Positions 17,058-24,760 of a stretch of DNA of 64,000 nucleotides are shown piece after piece (the stretch's first letter is position 1; the number at the start of each line of letters is the position of its first letter). A program made the translations under genes and the position numbers. Origin of the DNA: Aliarcobacter butzleri (lineage in GTDB: Bacteria > Campylobacterota > Campylobacteria > Campylobacterales > Arcobacteraceae); NCBI RefSeq assembly GCF_900187115.1, contig NZ_LT906455.1:496001-560000 (forward strand), read 5' to 3'. The notes below the pieces were generated by a model. The model ran no database searches. It was given only the letters and a program-made list of their open reading frames with translations, and was not told the DNA's origin.

Positions 17058-18877
17058 TAGTAAATCTTATCTAATTTAAATATATAATTTATGAATTTTT
17101 TGAATTCAACAACGATTTTAAAAGACTCTTTTAGTAAGTCTCTTTCTATTTTTCCTAAATCATTTGTATTAATTTCATTTGTTAAAGCAACTCCTTCTTG
17201 AATACAATCTAATTGGTTTTTTAGTCTTAGTGTACTTGCTATTTCAAATGCTTCAATCAATTCAGCAGCTTTTGTTTTTTCTAAAATATTTCTTGCTTCA
17301 AGTATTTTTATTCTTTTTATTGTTGTTGTCTCTTTTATTTTTTCTTTTAAAGCTAAACTTCTAATACCTTGAACGATTGGAAATATTGCAGCTTTTTTTA
17401 TATTGATTAAATCATCTTTTGCCATAAAACTTGAAAATGTTGTTGGAGTATCAAAAGCAAGAGTTGATTTTGCAAAATATGCCATAAATATATCTTTACT
17501 TTGAATTTTGTTGTACAAATACTCTTTTAAGTTTATTAATAACTCTTTATCTCCTGCAACTGCAAAAGCATCAATAAAAATTGCTAAATCAAGATAACTT
17601 TTCATATCTGGAGAATTTATCCATTTTGTAATATCAGTTTTATATTCATCTGCAGTTTTACACCAATAAGGATTTGAAACCATAATATTACCTTCACAAG
17701 GTGGATAACCTAAATCAACTAAATGATTAGTTAATTGTTGCATATATGGTCTATATTGTTCTACATCAATACCATTTTTTATAACAAGTGCATTATCTTG
17801 GTCTGTTTTTATTATTTGTTCATTTCTTCCTTCACTTCCCATAACAATCAAACAAGCGTTTTTTTGTAACTCTTCAGGAAGGACTAAACTATAAAGTTTT
17901 TGATAAACTTTTGTATTTAACTGACCAATTAAGTTTGAGATATGGTATATTTTTACACCTTTTGCTTGTAAACTTTTTATAATATTTAAAAATTCGTTAC
18001 TTGCAATTTTTAAATCTTCTACTTTATTTGCATTTTTTATTTTTGATTCTATAACATAAGTGTGATTTGCAAAGTGAGAAAGAATATCTATTTGTTCTAA
18101 TATTCCAATCATTTCTCCCTTATTATTTGTAACACCAATTCTTTTTATATTTCTTTTTATTAAAATTGTAAGTGCTTCAAATAAATAATCATCTTTTTGA
18201 ATTGTTAAAAGTGGGAAAATAGCGATATCACGAACTGGAATTGTTAAATCCCTTCCTTGTAATAATACTTTAACTTTTAGCAAAGAATCTGTGATTATTC
18301 CATATCCTCCATCACTTTTTTTTACAATAATTGTTGAAGTTTTAAATTGCATAGATTTTTCTATTGCATCGATTAACTTTGTATTTTCATCAACCATACA
18401 GGCTTCATGGATTAAAGTGTCCCCAACTTTTGCAATCATAAAAGATGACAATTGAGAAGTATATTCTTTGTCTTTTAAACTTTGTATTTTATTTACTAAA
18501 TCTTTTAAAAAGAAATCTTTAAATTCTTGATTTTTTTCAATTAAACTTAAAAAAGTTTTTTTCTCTATTTCATAACAGATGAGTTCTTCATTTACTTTAA
18601 ATGTATGATCACATTTTCCATAAATCAAAGAGTTAGAGTCAAAAGAGTCTTCATGTTGATAATCCATTACAACAATATTTTCATTTGAATATTCATAAAC
18701 TGAACCTTTTATAATTATAAAAAAATGTTCAGGAATCTTTTCTGGACTAATTAAAATTGTATCTTTTGGATAATAAGCAATATCCATATGTTGGATACAC
18801 ATAGCCATTTGGCTTGGAGTTAGAACTTCAAATGGATGAATGTTTGATAAAAAACTTTCTTGATCTTGTATACTCAT
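17057..18877 (-). CDS. cNMP-binding/CBS/DUF294 nucleotidyltransferase-like protein, copy B
   Basis: This 606-residue paralogue of the protein at 10257-12098 has the same four-part architecture: a cyclic-nucleotide-binding-like domain, a CBS pair, a GlnD-like nucleotidyltransferase with GSEGRNEQ and TDQDNAL, and a C-terminal helical domain. It starts 20 bases after the divergent symporter's stop, with AAAAGGAAC upstream, and overlaps the exonuclease by one base. The cyclic-nucleotide and CBS domains suggest it senses a nucleotide and signals to the symporter or another partner; this is inference from the domains. Confidence 0.9.
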   Translation of the reverse strand: MSIQDQESFLSNIHPFEVLTPSQMAMCIQHMDIAYYPKDTILISPEKIPEHFFIIIKGSVYEYSNENIVVMDYQHEDSFDSNSLIYGKCDHTFKVNEELICYEIEKKTFLSLIEKNQEFKDFFLKDLVNKIQSLKDKEYTSQLSSFMIAKVGDTLIHEACMVDENTKLIDAIEKSMQFKTSTIIVKKSDGGYGIITDSLLKVKVLLQGRDLTIPVRDIAIFPLLTIQKDDYLFEALTILIKRNIKRIGVTNNKGEMIGILEQIDILSHFANHTYVIESKIKNANKVEDLKIASNEFLNIIKSLQAKGVKIYHISNLIGQLNTKVYQKLYSLVLPEELQKNACLIVMGSEGRNEQIIKTDQDNALVIKNGIDVEQYRPYMQQLTNHLVDLGYPPCEGNIMVSNPYWCKTADEYKTDITKWINSPDMKSYLDLAIFIDAFAVAGDKELLINLKEYLYNKIQSKDIFMAYFAKSTLAFDTPTTFSSFMAKDDLINIKKAAIFPIVQGIRSLALKEKIKETTTIKRIKILEARNILEKTKAAELIEAFEIASTLRLKNQLDCIQEGVALTNEINTNDLGKIERDLLKESFKIVVEFKKFINYIFKLDKIY

Positions 18878-18896
18878 TTTATGTTCCTTTTTAGAT

Positions 18897-20666
18897 TTAA
18901 AGTTCCATTTTCTTTTTTGTATTTGTAGGGATTCTAATTTTATGAATTAATCTTTGTACACTTTTTGGAGGAAGCGGCGTTAATCTTGATATGATTAATG
19001 CAATTACAAAGTTTAATATTGCTCCTATTGTTCCAATCCCTTCTGGAGTAATTCCAAATAAATAATTACTCATATTTTCTATCGAATTATTAAAAAATAA
19101 GAAGTACACAATATAACAAAAAGTGAATATAAAACCAGTTAAAATTCCAAAAAATGCACCTTCTTTATTCATCCTTCTATCAAATATTCCAAGAATAATT
19201 GCCGGAAAAATCGTGGCTGCAATAAGAGTGAACGAAATGGTAACAGTTTGAACAATTGAATAAAAAGGTATTGTAAAAAATGTAGCTAAAACAACAATAA
19301 TAAAAACTATTAAAATAATTGTTAGTTTTTTTATTCTATTTTTTAGTACATGTTTTTTATTATTTTTATATATAAATTCATCCCATAAGTCATAAGAAAT
19401 TGTTGTTACAATAATAAGAAGTAGTCCTGTTGTTGTAGCTAAAATTGCTGCAAGTGCTCCTGAAATTAAAAGTGCAATTATCCAGTTTGGTAAATTTGCA
19501 ATTTCTGCATTTACTAAAGTTATAATATCAGGATTTATAAATAGCTCATTATTTGCTGTTCCATTTATTTGAATTTTTTTATCTTCATTTTTATCATTCC
19601 AAGATATAAAACCAGTATTTTGCCATATTTTAAGCCATTTTCCATTGTTTGTTGAACCATCATAATTTATTAGTTCACCTTGAGTATAAGCTTCATAATC
19701 AATGTTTTGAACATTTTTTAGAAGATTAATTTTAGAAAATGATGCAACAGATGAAATAGTAGTAAAAATTAAAGCTACAAATATTAGTGCCCAAAGAGCA
19801 GATTTTTTAGCATCTTTTACTGTCGTAAGTGCAAAAAACTTTATTAATAAATGTGGAAGTACTGCTGTTCCTAGCATAAGTGCCATAGTTATCATAAATA
19901 CATTTACTAAATCAAGAGATTTAGAGTAACTATTAAATCCAAAATCTAATAAAATTTTATCTAAAGCAATTAAAAAAGGTGTTCCTTCTTTTATTGTTTG
20001 AATTGGAGTGATAAAGTCAAAAGTTGTAGTTGAAAAAATTGCTAATTGAGGTAAAAAGTTATTAGTTAATTGCAATGATAAAAATATTGCACAGAATGTG
20101 TAAGCAAAAAGAATTATTATGTATTGGGCGATTTGTGTATAATTATTTGTTCTCATTCCTGTAAAAATTGCATATAAAAATAAAATACCAATTGCACTTA
20201 ATAGACCAACATTCATATCAACTTGAAAAAATCTTGAAAAAATTATTCCTAATCCTTTCATTTGTGCTGATATATAAATAAATGAAGCCAAAATAATTAT
20301 AATAATTGTAAGTAATCTAGCTTTATTTGAATAATACCTTTGAGCAATAAAATCTGGAATTGTAAATTTTCCAAATTTTTTTAAATAAGGAACTACTAAA
20401 AGAGTAAGTAAAACAAATCCACCTGTAAAGCCTAAAATATAGGGCGTTCCATTGTATCCTAAATATGAGATTGTTCCTGCAATTGAGATAAATGAAGCGG
20501 CTCCAATCCACTCTGTTGCAATAGAAACACCAATAAAAATTGGATTAACTTTATTATTTGCAATATAAAAATCTTTTGTTGAACTAGCTTTCGTCCATAA
20601 TGCAAGTCCAACATAAATTGCAAAAGTTATAGTTCCAAAAAGATAGATTAATGATTGTAATTCCAT
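18897..20666 (-). CDS. Sodium:solute symporter, VC_2705-type (large subunit)
   Basis: This 589-residue membrane transporter of the SSS family is more divergent than the two ActP paralogues. It has no cleavable-looking signal segment. A hydrophilic insertion of about 75 residues lies between mid-protein helices (roughly 310-385), and a basic C-terminal tail follows the last helix. Its small upstream partner is of the DUF4212 type rather than DUF485, which places it in the VC_2705-like subfamily typically found beside DUF294 and exonuclease genes, as here. The substrate is probably a short-chain carboxylate; sequence alone cannot decide between acetate, lactate and others. Confidence 0.88.
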   Translation of the reverse strand: MELQSLIYLFGTITFAIYVGLALWTKASSTKDFYIANNKVNPIFIGVSIATEWIGAASFISIAGTISYLGYNGTPYILGFTGGFVLLTLLVVPYLKKFGKFTIPDFIAQRYYSNKARLLTIIIIILASFIYISAQMKGLGIIFSRFFQVDMNVGLLSAIGILFLYAIFTGMRTNNYTQIAQYIIILFAYTFCAIFLSLQLTNNFLPQLAIFSTTTFDFITPIQTIKEGTPFLIALDKILLDFGFNSYSKSLDLVNVFMITMALMLGTAVLPHLLIKFFALTTVKDAKKSALWALIFVALIFTTISSVASFSKINLLKNVQNIDYEAYTQGELINYDGSTNNGKWLKIWQNTGFISWNDKNEDKKIQINGTANNELFINPDIITLVNAEIANLPNWIIALLISGALAAILATTTGLLLIIVTTISYDLWDEFIYKNNKKHVLKNRIKKLTIILIVFIIVVLATFFTIPFYSIVQTVTISFTLIAATIFPAIILGIFDRRMNKEGAFFGILTGFIFTFCYIVYFLFFNNSIENMSNYLFGITPEGIGTIGAILNFVIALIISRLTPLPPKSVQRLIHKIRIPTNTKKKMEL

Positions 20667-20671
20667 AAAAG

Positions 20672-20926
20672 TTATTCACTTACGTCATATTTTTTGTCTA
20701 TTTGAGACATCTTTTTTATATAAATAATAATCAAAATGATAAAAAGATAAATAGCACCTTGTTGTGCCATAAAGAAGCCAAGTTTAACACCGTTTATTTC
20801 GATAAGATTTAGCTGTTCTACAAATAAAATTCCACAGCCAAAAGAGATTACAAACCAAACAATAAGCAATTTAATAATTAAAAAGACATTTTCTTTCCAA
20901 TACTCTTTTGCTTTTTTCTGATTCAC
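20672..20926 (-). CDS. DUF4212 symporter small subunit
   Basis: This 84-residue protein begins KEYWKENVFLI and has two membrane helices (about 15-35 and 47-70), matching the small subunit found upstream of VC_2705-type symporters. It ends 5 bases before the symporter start, so the two are co-translated. The start is preceded by an AAAGGGT ribosome site. It is the first gene of a four-gene unit whose promoter carries the TGCTAT operator. Confidence 0.88.
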   Translation of the reverse strand: MNQKKAKEYWKENVFLIIKLLIVWFVISFGCGILFVEQLNLIEINGVKLGFFMAQQGAIYLFIILIIIYIKKMSQIDKKYDVSE

Positions 20927-20952
20927 TTTGACCCTTTATAAAATTTAGGGCA

Positions 20953-20985
20953 ATTATAATAATATTTAATAGCAAAAGCATAGCA
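20953..20985 (-). promoter_or_regulatory. OmpR/PhoB-type operator and -10 of the DUF4212-symporter unit
   Basis: On the minus strand TGCTAT (20980-20985), five bases, TGCTAT (20969-20974), then exactly 10 bases and TATAAT (20953-20958). Both half-sites and the -10 box are perfect. It sits between the response regulator gene and its probable target, 17 bases beyond the regulator's stop. Confidence 0.77.
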
Positions 20986-21001
20986 TTTATGGACAAATTA
21001 G

Positions 21002-21664
21002 TTATACAGAATAATATCTATCGATTTTGTATCCAAGTCCACGAATATTTTTTATAAAATCTTCTTTTAGTGCTTTTTTTAATCTTGAAATTTCAGCTCT
21101 AATTGTAGGATTATCAATATTTTCAGCATCCCAAACATCAACTCTAAATCTCTCAAAATCGACAATCATATTTATATTTAGGACTAAAATATGAATAATT
21201 TCTAATTGTTTTTTTGTAAGATTTTGTGGCTCACCATTAAAATAAAGAGTTTGTTTATCTTTTGAATATGAGTAATTTTCTGAAAATCGAATATGTGAAG
21301 TATTGTTTTGTTCTTTTTTTAGAATTTGATTTATTTTAATTCCAAGTTCACCTAAATGAAAAGGTTTTTTAATATATTCTCTACATCCTAAATTGTAAGC
21401 TTTTGTAATATCTTCAATATCAACTAGTGCAGAAATAAATATAGTTGGTATATGAATTTTTTTACTATTTAAGTAAGCTAAAACTCCAAATCCATCAACA
21501 GTTGGGACATTTATATCTAAAATTAATAAATCAAAAGAACTATCAATATTATCTAATACATCTTGTCCATCTTGAAAACTCTCAACCATATGACCAATAT
21601 TTCTTAAATATTCACTAATAGCATTATTTAGCAATAACTCATCTTCAAGAAGTAGTATCTTCAT
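21002..21664 (-). CDS. OmpR/PhoB-family response regulator
   Basis: This 220-residue transcription factor has a receiver domain with the acidic pair in LLLEDEL, the phosphoacceptor Asp50 in LILDINVP, Ser78 and Lys100 in KKPF. A winged-helix DNA-binding domain follows (about 125-218) with TIRAEISRLKKAL as the recognition region. It overlaps the upstream histidine kinase by 20 bases. Proteins of this class bind direct repeats with an 11-bp period. Three such repeats precede the pta, actP2 and DUF4212 units, so this regulator is the obvious candidate activator of the acetate block. That link is inferred. Confidence 0.95.
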   Translation of the reverse strand: MKILLLEDELLLNNAISEYLRNIGHMVESFQDGQDVLDNIDSSFDLLILDINVPTVDGFGVLAYLNSKKIHIPTIFISALVDIEDITKAYNLGCREYIKKPFHLGELGIKINQILKKEQNNTSHIRFSENYSYSKDKQTLYFNGEPQNLTKKQLEIIHILVLNINMIVDFERFRVDVWDAENIDNPTIRAEISRLKKALKEDFIKNIRGLGYKIDRYYSV

Positions 21665-23228
21665 TTATTTTAAACCTATAAGTAAATTTTGTCTCTTTTT
21701 CATTTGAGTCGATATTGATTATAACTAAATTTTTATCACAGATATCTTTTACAATTTTTAATCCTAAACCAAAACCACCTCTTGAAGAATTTTCTCTATA
21801 ATAATCTTCAAAAATCTTATCAACATTTTCTATTTTTTTTGAGATTGTTGTAATTGAAAATTCTATTTCATCATCATTTAAATAATAAAGTTTTACAAAT
21901 ATTGGAGATTTTGAAGAAGAGTATTTTACTGCATTTGATAAATTATTATCAATGATTCTTTGAAGTTCAGTGATATTGAATTTTATATATAAATCATCTT
22001 CTAAATTTTGGATAAGATATAAAGAGTTTGATTTTATAATTTCATCAAAGAATTCTAATCTCTCTTTTAATATAGAAGTGAAATCTAAATACTCTTTTTC
22101 ATAAACAACTCTATCTTTTTTTATTAAATATGATAAATCATCATAAATATATTGAATAGTTTTAGAACCAGATTCAATATTTGTAATATAGTTATTATTT
22201 GGTATTTTCATTTTTAGTAAATCTATATTTGTTCTTATAATACTTAAAGGAGTATTGATTTCATGTACAGAATTTTTGATAAAACTTTTTTGAGAATCAA
22301 CTAAATCTGTTAATTCTTTAGTTTTTTCTTTTACCTTATCTTCTAAATTTTTATTTAAATCTTCAAGCATAGTTGTTTTTAATTTTATATTATTCATTGC
22401 ATCTGTTGCATAGTTTGCAATAACTTTGAATTCTCCAAAAATAATATTATTTTGATTTAAAGGTTCATCATTTTTTTGTGATTCTTTGAAGTATTTTCCT
22501 ATTTCTTTTACATCATTTACTATTAAAATAGTTGCATTTTTATAAATAAATATTGAATAGAATATAAGTAAAATCGTAAGAGAAGTTACTTGTAAAGTGT
22601 AATTAGATATTTTTTGATTATAATCAGCTTCTTTTAATTTTATTAGTTTATCAATTTCATCTAAATAGACACCTTTCCCTATTGTCCAGTTCCATTTATC
22701 ATAAGATTTTACATAAGATATTTTATTTGCTTCTTTATGAATTTCTGGTTTTGACCAAAAATAGTTTATAAAACCGCCATCTTTATTTTTAGAGATATTT
22801 ATAAGTTCTTCTATGATTTTTCTACCACTTTGATCTGTAAAATTTAGAAAATTCTTACCAACATTTACATTATCTATTGAGTTTTGAAGTAAATTTCCAT
22901 CAAAATCGTAAATAAAGATATATTCATTTGGATTATCACTTAAATCTAAATCTTTAATTGCAACTATTACTTCTTTTTTTATTGTTTCTAAATCTTTTTT
23001 ATCAACATTTTCTTTATAATAGTAATCTATAAATTTTATTACATAATCAATATGATTTTTTATTAAAGCTTTTTGATTATTTGTGTAGTCTTCTTTTAGG
23101 GTATGTATTTTTTCTTGTAGCTCTTCATGTGCATTATTTATAATTATAAAAGTAAAAAAAGATATCAAAACTATTATGAACAAAATACTATAAACTATTA
23201 GGTGATATAAACTTTTTGCTTTTAACAT
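21645..23228 (-). CDS. Cache-domain sensor histidine kinase
   Basis: This 527-residue inner-membrane kinase has a first membrane helix at about 12-30. A periplasmic Cache domain follows (about 45-205) with the YIFIYDFDGNLLQNS and WTIGKGVYLDEI signatures, then a second helix at about 211-229 and a coiled coil. The dimerisation helix carries VHEINTPLS with His322, and the ATPase domain has NNLSNAVKYSS and GGFGLGLKIVK. No HAMP domain is evident. It overlaps the response regulator gene. Cache domains often bind small organic acids, so a carboxylate ligand would fit the neighbourhood, but this is not shown. It lies directly downstream of the tRNA array. Confidence 0.95.
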   Translation of the reverse strand: MLKAKSLYHLIVYSILFIIVLISFFTFIIINNAHEELQEKIHTLKEDYTNNQKALIKNHIDYVIKFIDYYYKENVDKKDLETIKKEVIVAIKDLDLSDNPNEYIFIYDFDGNLLQNSIDNVNVGKNFLNFTDQSGRKIIEELINISKNKDGGFINYFWSKPEIHKEANKISYVKSYDKWNWTIGKGVYLDEIDKLIKLKEADYNQKISNYTLQVTSLTILLIFYSIFIYKNATILIVNDVKEIGKYFKESQKNDEPLNQNNIIFGEFKVIANYATDAMNNIKLKTTMLEDLNKNLEDKVKEKTKELTDLVDSQKSFIKNSVHEINTPLSIIRTNIDLLKMKIPNNNYITNIESGSKTIQYIYDDLSYLIKKDRVVYEKEYLDFTSILKERLEFFDEIIKSNSLYLIQNLEDDLYIKFNITELQRIIDNNLSNAVKYSSSKSPIFVKLYYLNDDEIEFSITTISKKIENVDKIFEDYYRENSSRGGFGLGLKIVKDICDKNLVIINIDSNEKETKFTYRFKINEDTTS

Positions 23229-23303
23229 TTTAAACCTTTAAAATTAAAGTTAAATGATAGCTAGATTTTAGTAATAATAAACTTTGAAAGTGATATTTCC
23301 AAG

Positions 23304-23380
23304 TGGCGCGGCCGACGAGACTCGAACTCGCGACCTCCTGCGTGACAGGCAGGCATTCTAACCAACTAAACTACGGCCGC
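23304..23380 (-). tRNA. tRNA-Asp (GTC), copy 1
   Basis: A full cloverleaf with encoded CCA. The anticodon loop CTGTCAC sits on the stem CCTGC/GCAGG. The acceptor stem is GCGGCCG/CGGCCGC. It differs from copy 2 only at pair 6-67 (C-G here, T-A there). An imperfect 11/12-bp inverted repeat (23294-23304 and 23381-23392) extends the acceptor stem. Confidence 0.97.
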
Positions 23381-23400
23381 ACTTGGGAAATAATAAAAAG

Positions 23401-23476
23401 TGGTGGTCGATATAAGACTCGAACTTATGACATCTACCTTGTAAGGGTAGCGCTCTACCAACTGAGCTAATCGACC
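23401..23476 (-). tRNA. tRNA-Val (TAC), copy 1
   Basis: Cloverleaf with acceptor GGTCGAT/ATCGACC, encoded CCA, and anticodon loop CTTACAA on the stem CTACC/GGTAG. Identical to the copy at 23826-23901. Confidence 0.97.
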
Positions 23477-23495
23477 GAAGTTGCATATTTTGGCT

Positions 23496-23570
23496 TGGTG
23501 ACCCCTAGGGGATTCGAACCCCTGTGGCATGGATGAAAACCATGAATCCTAACCGTTAGATGAAGGGGCC
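23496..23570 (-). tRNA. tRNA-Glu (TTC), copy 1
   Basis: Cloverleaf with encoded CCA and anticodon loop TTTTCAT on the stem CATGG/CCATG. The gene is bracketed by an 8-bp perfect inverted repeat (23480-23487 and 23576-23583) that would extend the acceptor helix of the precursor. Identical to the copy at 23921-23995. Confidence 0.97.
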
Positions 23571-23592
23571 AAGACTATGCAACAATAAAAAG

Positions 23593-23668
23593 TGGTGACC
23601 CGTAATGGATTCGAACCATTGGCCCCCTCATTAAAAGTGAGATGCTCTACCGGCTGAGCTAACGGGTC
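23593..23668 (-). tRNA. tRNA-Lys (TTT), copy 1
   Basis: Cloverleaf with acceptor GACCCGT/ACGGGTC, encoded CCA, and anticodon loop TTTTAAT. Identical to the copy at 24018-24093. Confidence 0.97.
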
Positions 23669-23685
23669 ACAAAACAAAATAAAAG

Positions 23686-23762
23686 TGGCGCGGCTGACGA
23701 GACTCGAACTCGCGACCTCCTGCGTGACAGGCAGGCATTCTAACCAACTAAACTACAGCCGC
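23686..23762 (-). tRNA. tRNA-Asp (GTC), copy 2
   Basis: Same cloverleaf as copy 1, with acceptor GCGGCTG/CAGCCGC. The C-G to T-A change at pair 6-67 keeps the helix, a compensatory difference showing both genes are under selection. Confidence 0.97.
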
Positions 23763-23825
23763 ACTTTATAAACAAAGTCACAATAAAATAAAAATCCTAT
23801 ACCAACTGTATTTTAGATTTTTAAG

Positions 23826-23901
23826 TGGTGGTCGATATAAGACTCGAACTTATGACATCTACCTTGTAAGGGTAGCGCTCTACCAACTGAGCTAATCGAC
23901 C
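23826..23901 (-). tRNA. tRNA-Val (TAC), copy 2
   Basis: Same sequence as the copy at 23401-23476, with encoded CCA and anticodon TAC. Confidence 0.97.
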
Positions 23902-23920
23902 GAAGTTGCATATTTTGGCT

Positions 23921-23995
23921 TGGTGACCCCTAGGGGATTCGAACCCCTGTGGCATGGATGAAAACCATGAATCCTAACCGTTAGATGAAGGGGCC
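23921..23995 (-). tRNA. tRNA-Glu (TTC), copy 2
   Basis: Same sequence as the copy at 23496-23570, including the flanking 8-bp inverted repeat. Confidence 0.97.
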
Positions 23996-24017
23996 AAGAC
24001 TATGCAACAATAAAAAG

Positions 24018-24093
24018 TGGTGACCCGTAATGGATTCGAACCATTGGCCCCCTCATTAAAAGTGAGATGCTCTACCGGCTGAGCTAACGGGTC
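24018..24093 (-). tRNA. tRNA-Lys (TTT), copy 2
   Basis: Same sequence as the copy at 23593-23668. It is the first tRNA of the array, about 40 bases after the predicted transcription start. Confidence 0.97.
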
Positions 24094-24139
24094 ACAAAAC
24101 AATAATCATTTTTAAGTGTTAAACTCAAAATGGACTGGA

Positions 24140-24168
24140 ATTATATTGGAAAATGAATCAATTGTCAA
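24140..24168 (-). promoter_or_regulatory. Consensus sigma-70 promoter of the tRNA array
   Basis: On the minus strand TTGACA (24163-24168), a 17-base spacer, then TATAAT (24140-24145). Both hexamers are perfect and the spacing is ideal, fitting a strong stable-RNA promoter. The -35 box lies inside the last codons of pncC. Confidence 0.9.
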
Positions 24169-24664
24169 GAGTTTTTTTTACAAATTTCAAAATTTTTTTC
24201 AAAGCAGTTTTTGCTGCTTGTATTTGAACCTCTTCTCTTGTACCTTTAAAGTAAAAAGTATCAATTGTTTTTACATTATTTGCATCTGAAATACCAATTA
24301 CAACTGTTCCTACTGGTTTGTTTTTTGTTGCTCCTGTTGGTCCTGCAATTCCTGATATTGCAATAGCAAAATCTGCTTCAAATTTTTTTATAGCACCATC
24401 TAGCATCTCATTTACAACTTCAGTGCTTACTGCTCCAAATTTTTCTAATGTTTCATTATTTACATTTAATTCTTGATTTTTTATCTTATTTGAATAAGAT
24501 ACAATACTTCCATTAAAAATATCAGAAGAACCAGAAACTTTTGTAATCATACTTGCAACTAATCCACCTGTGCAAGATTCTGCTGTTGTTATTGTTTTTT
24601 TATTATTTCTTAGAATGTCTTGAAGTTCAATCATATCTTTTTTATTAAATATTTTTTTAAACAC
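24158..24664 (-). CDS. pncC: CinA C-terminal family nicotinamide-nucleotide amidase
   Basis: This 168-residue stand-alone CinA C-terminal domain deamidates NMN to nicotinic acid mononucleotide in pyridine nucleotide recycling. It shows the TTAESCTGGL active-site motif (about 26-35), then GSSDIFNGSIVSYSN and AISGIAGPTGATKNKPVGTV. The start is probably the GTG at 24664, because AAAGGA lies 6-7 bases upstream; an internal ATG at 24634 is possible but lacks such a site. Its 3' end contains the -35 box of the tRNA promoter. Confidence 0.92.
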   Translation of the reverse strand: MFKKIFNKKDMIELQDILRNNKKTITTAESCTGGLVASMITKVSGSSDIFNGSIVSYSNKIKNQELNVNNETLEKFGAVSTEVVNEMLDGAIKKFEADFAIAISGIAGPTGATKNKPVGTVVIGISDANNVKTIDTFYFKGTREEVQIQAAKTALKKILKFVKKTLDN

Positions 24665-24727
24665 AACTAATCCTTTTTTTAAGAATAATGTATTTTAGTA
24701 ATAAATTGATTAAAGTTAAGAGGAAAG

Positions 24728-24758
24728 AAAAATAGAAGAAAAAGATTCTTCTATTTTT
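24728..24758 (-). terminator. Rho-independent terminator of mqo
   Basis: A 13-bp perfect stem (AAAAATAGAAGAA / TTCTTCTATTTTT) with a 5-base loop begins 3 bases after the mqo stop codon on the minus strand. It is followed by TTTCTTTCCT. Confidence 0.8.
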
Positions 24759-24760
24759 TA

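Larger units (their letters stand above)
23398..23677 (-). repeat. Val-Glu-Lys tRNA repeat unit, copy 1
   Basis: This 280-bp segment holding tRNA-Val, -Glu and -Lys is repeated at 23823-24102 with an offset of 425 bases. I see no differences between the copies, including in the spacers. Flanking sequences around the two tRNA-Asp genes differ. Confidence 0.9.
23823..24102 (-). repeat. Val-Glu-Lys tRNA repeat unit, copy 2
   Basis: Second copy of the 280-bp segment described at 23398-23677. It is the promoter-proximal copy. Confidence 0.9.

Noticed and set aside
23247-23272. Possible degenerate TGCTAT-type site upstream of the histidine kinase
   Set aside because: ATAGCT-N5-TTAGTA matches only weakly, and the matching -10 would put the start within a few bases of the kinase ATG.
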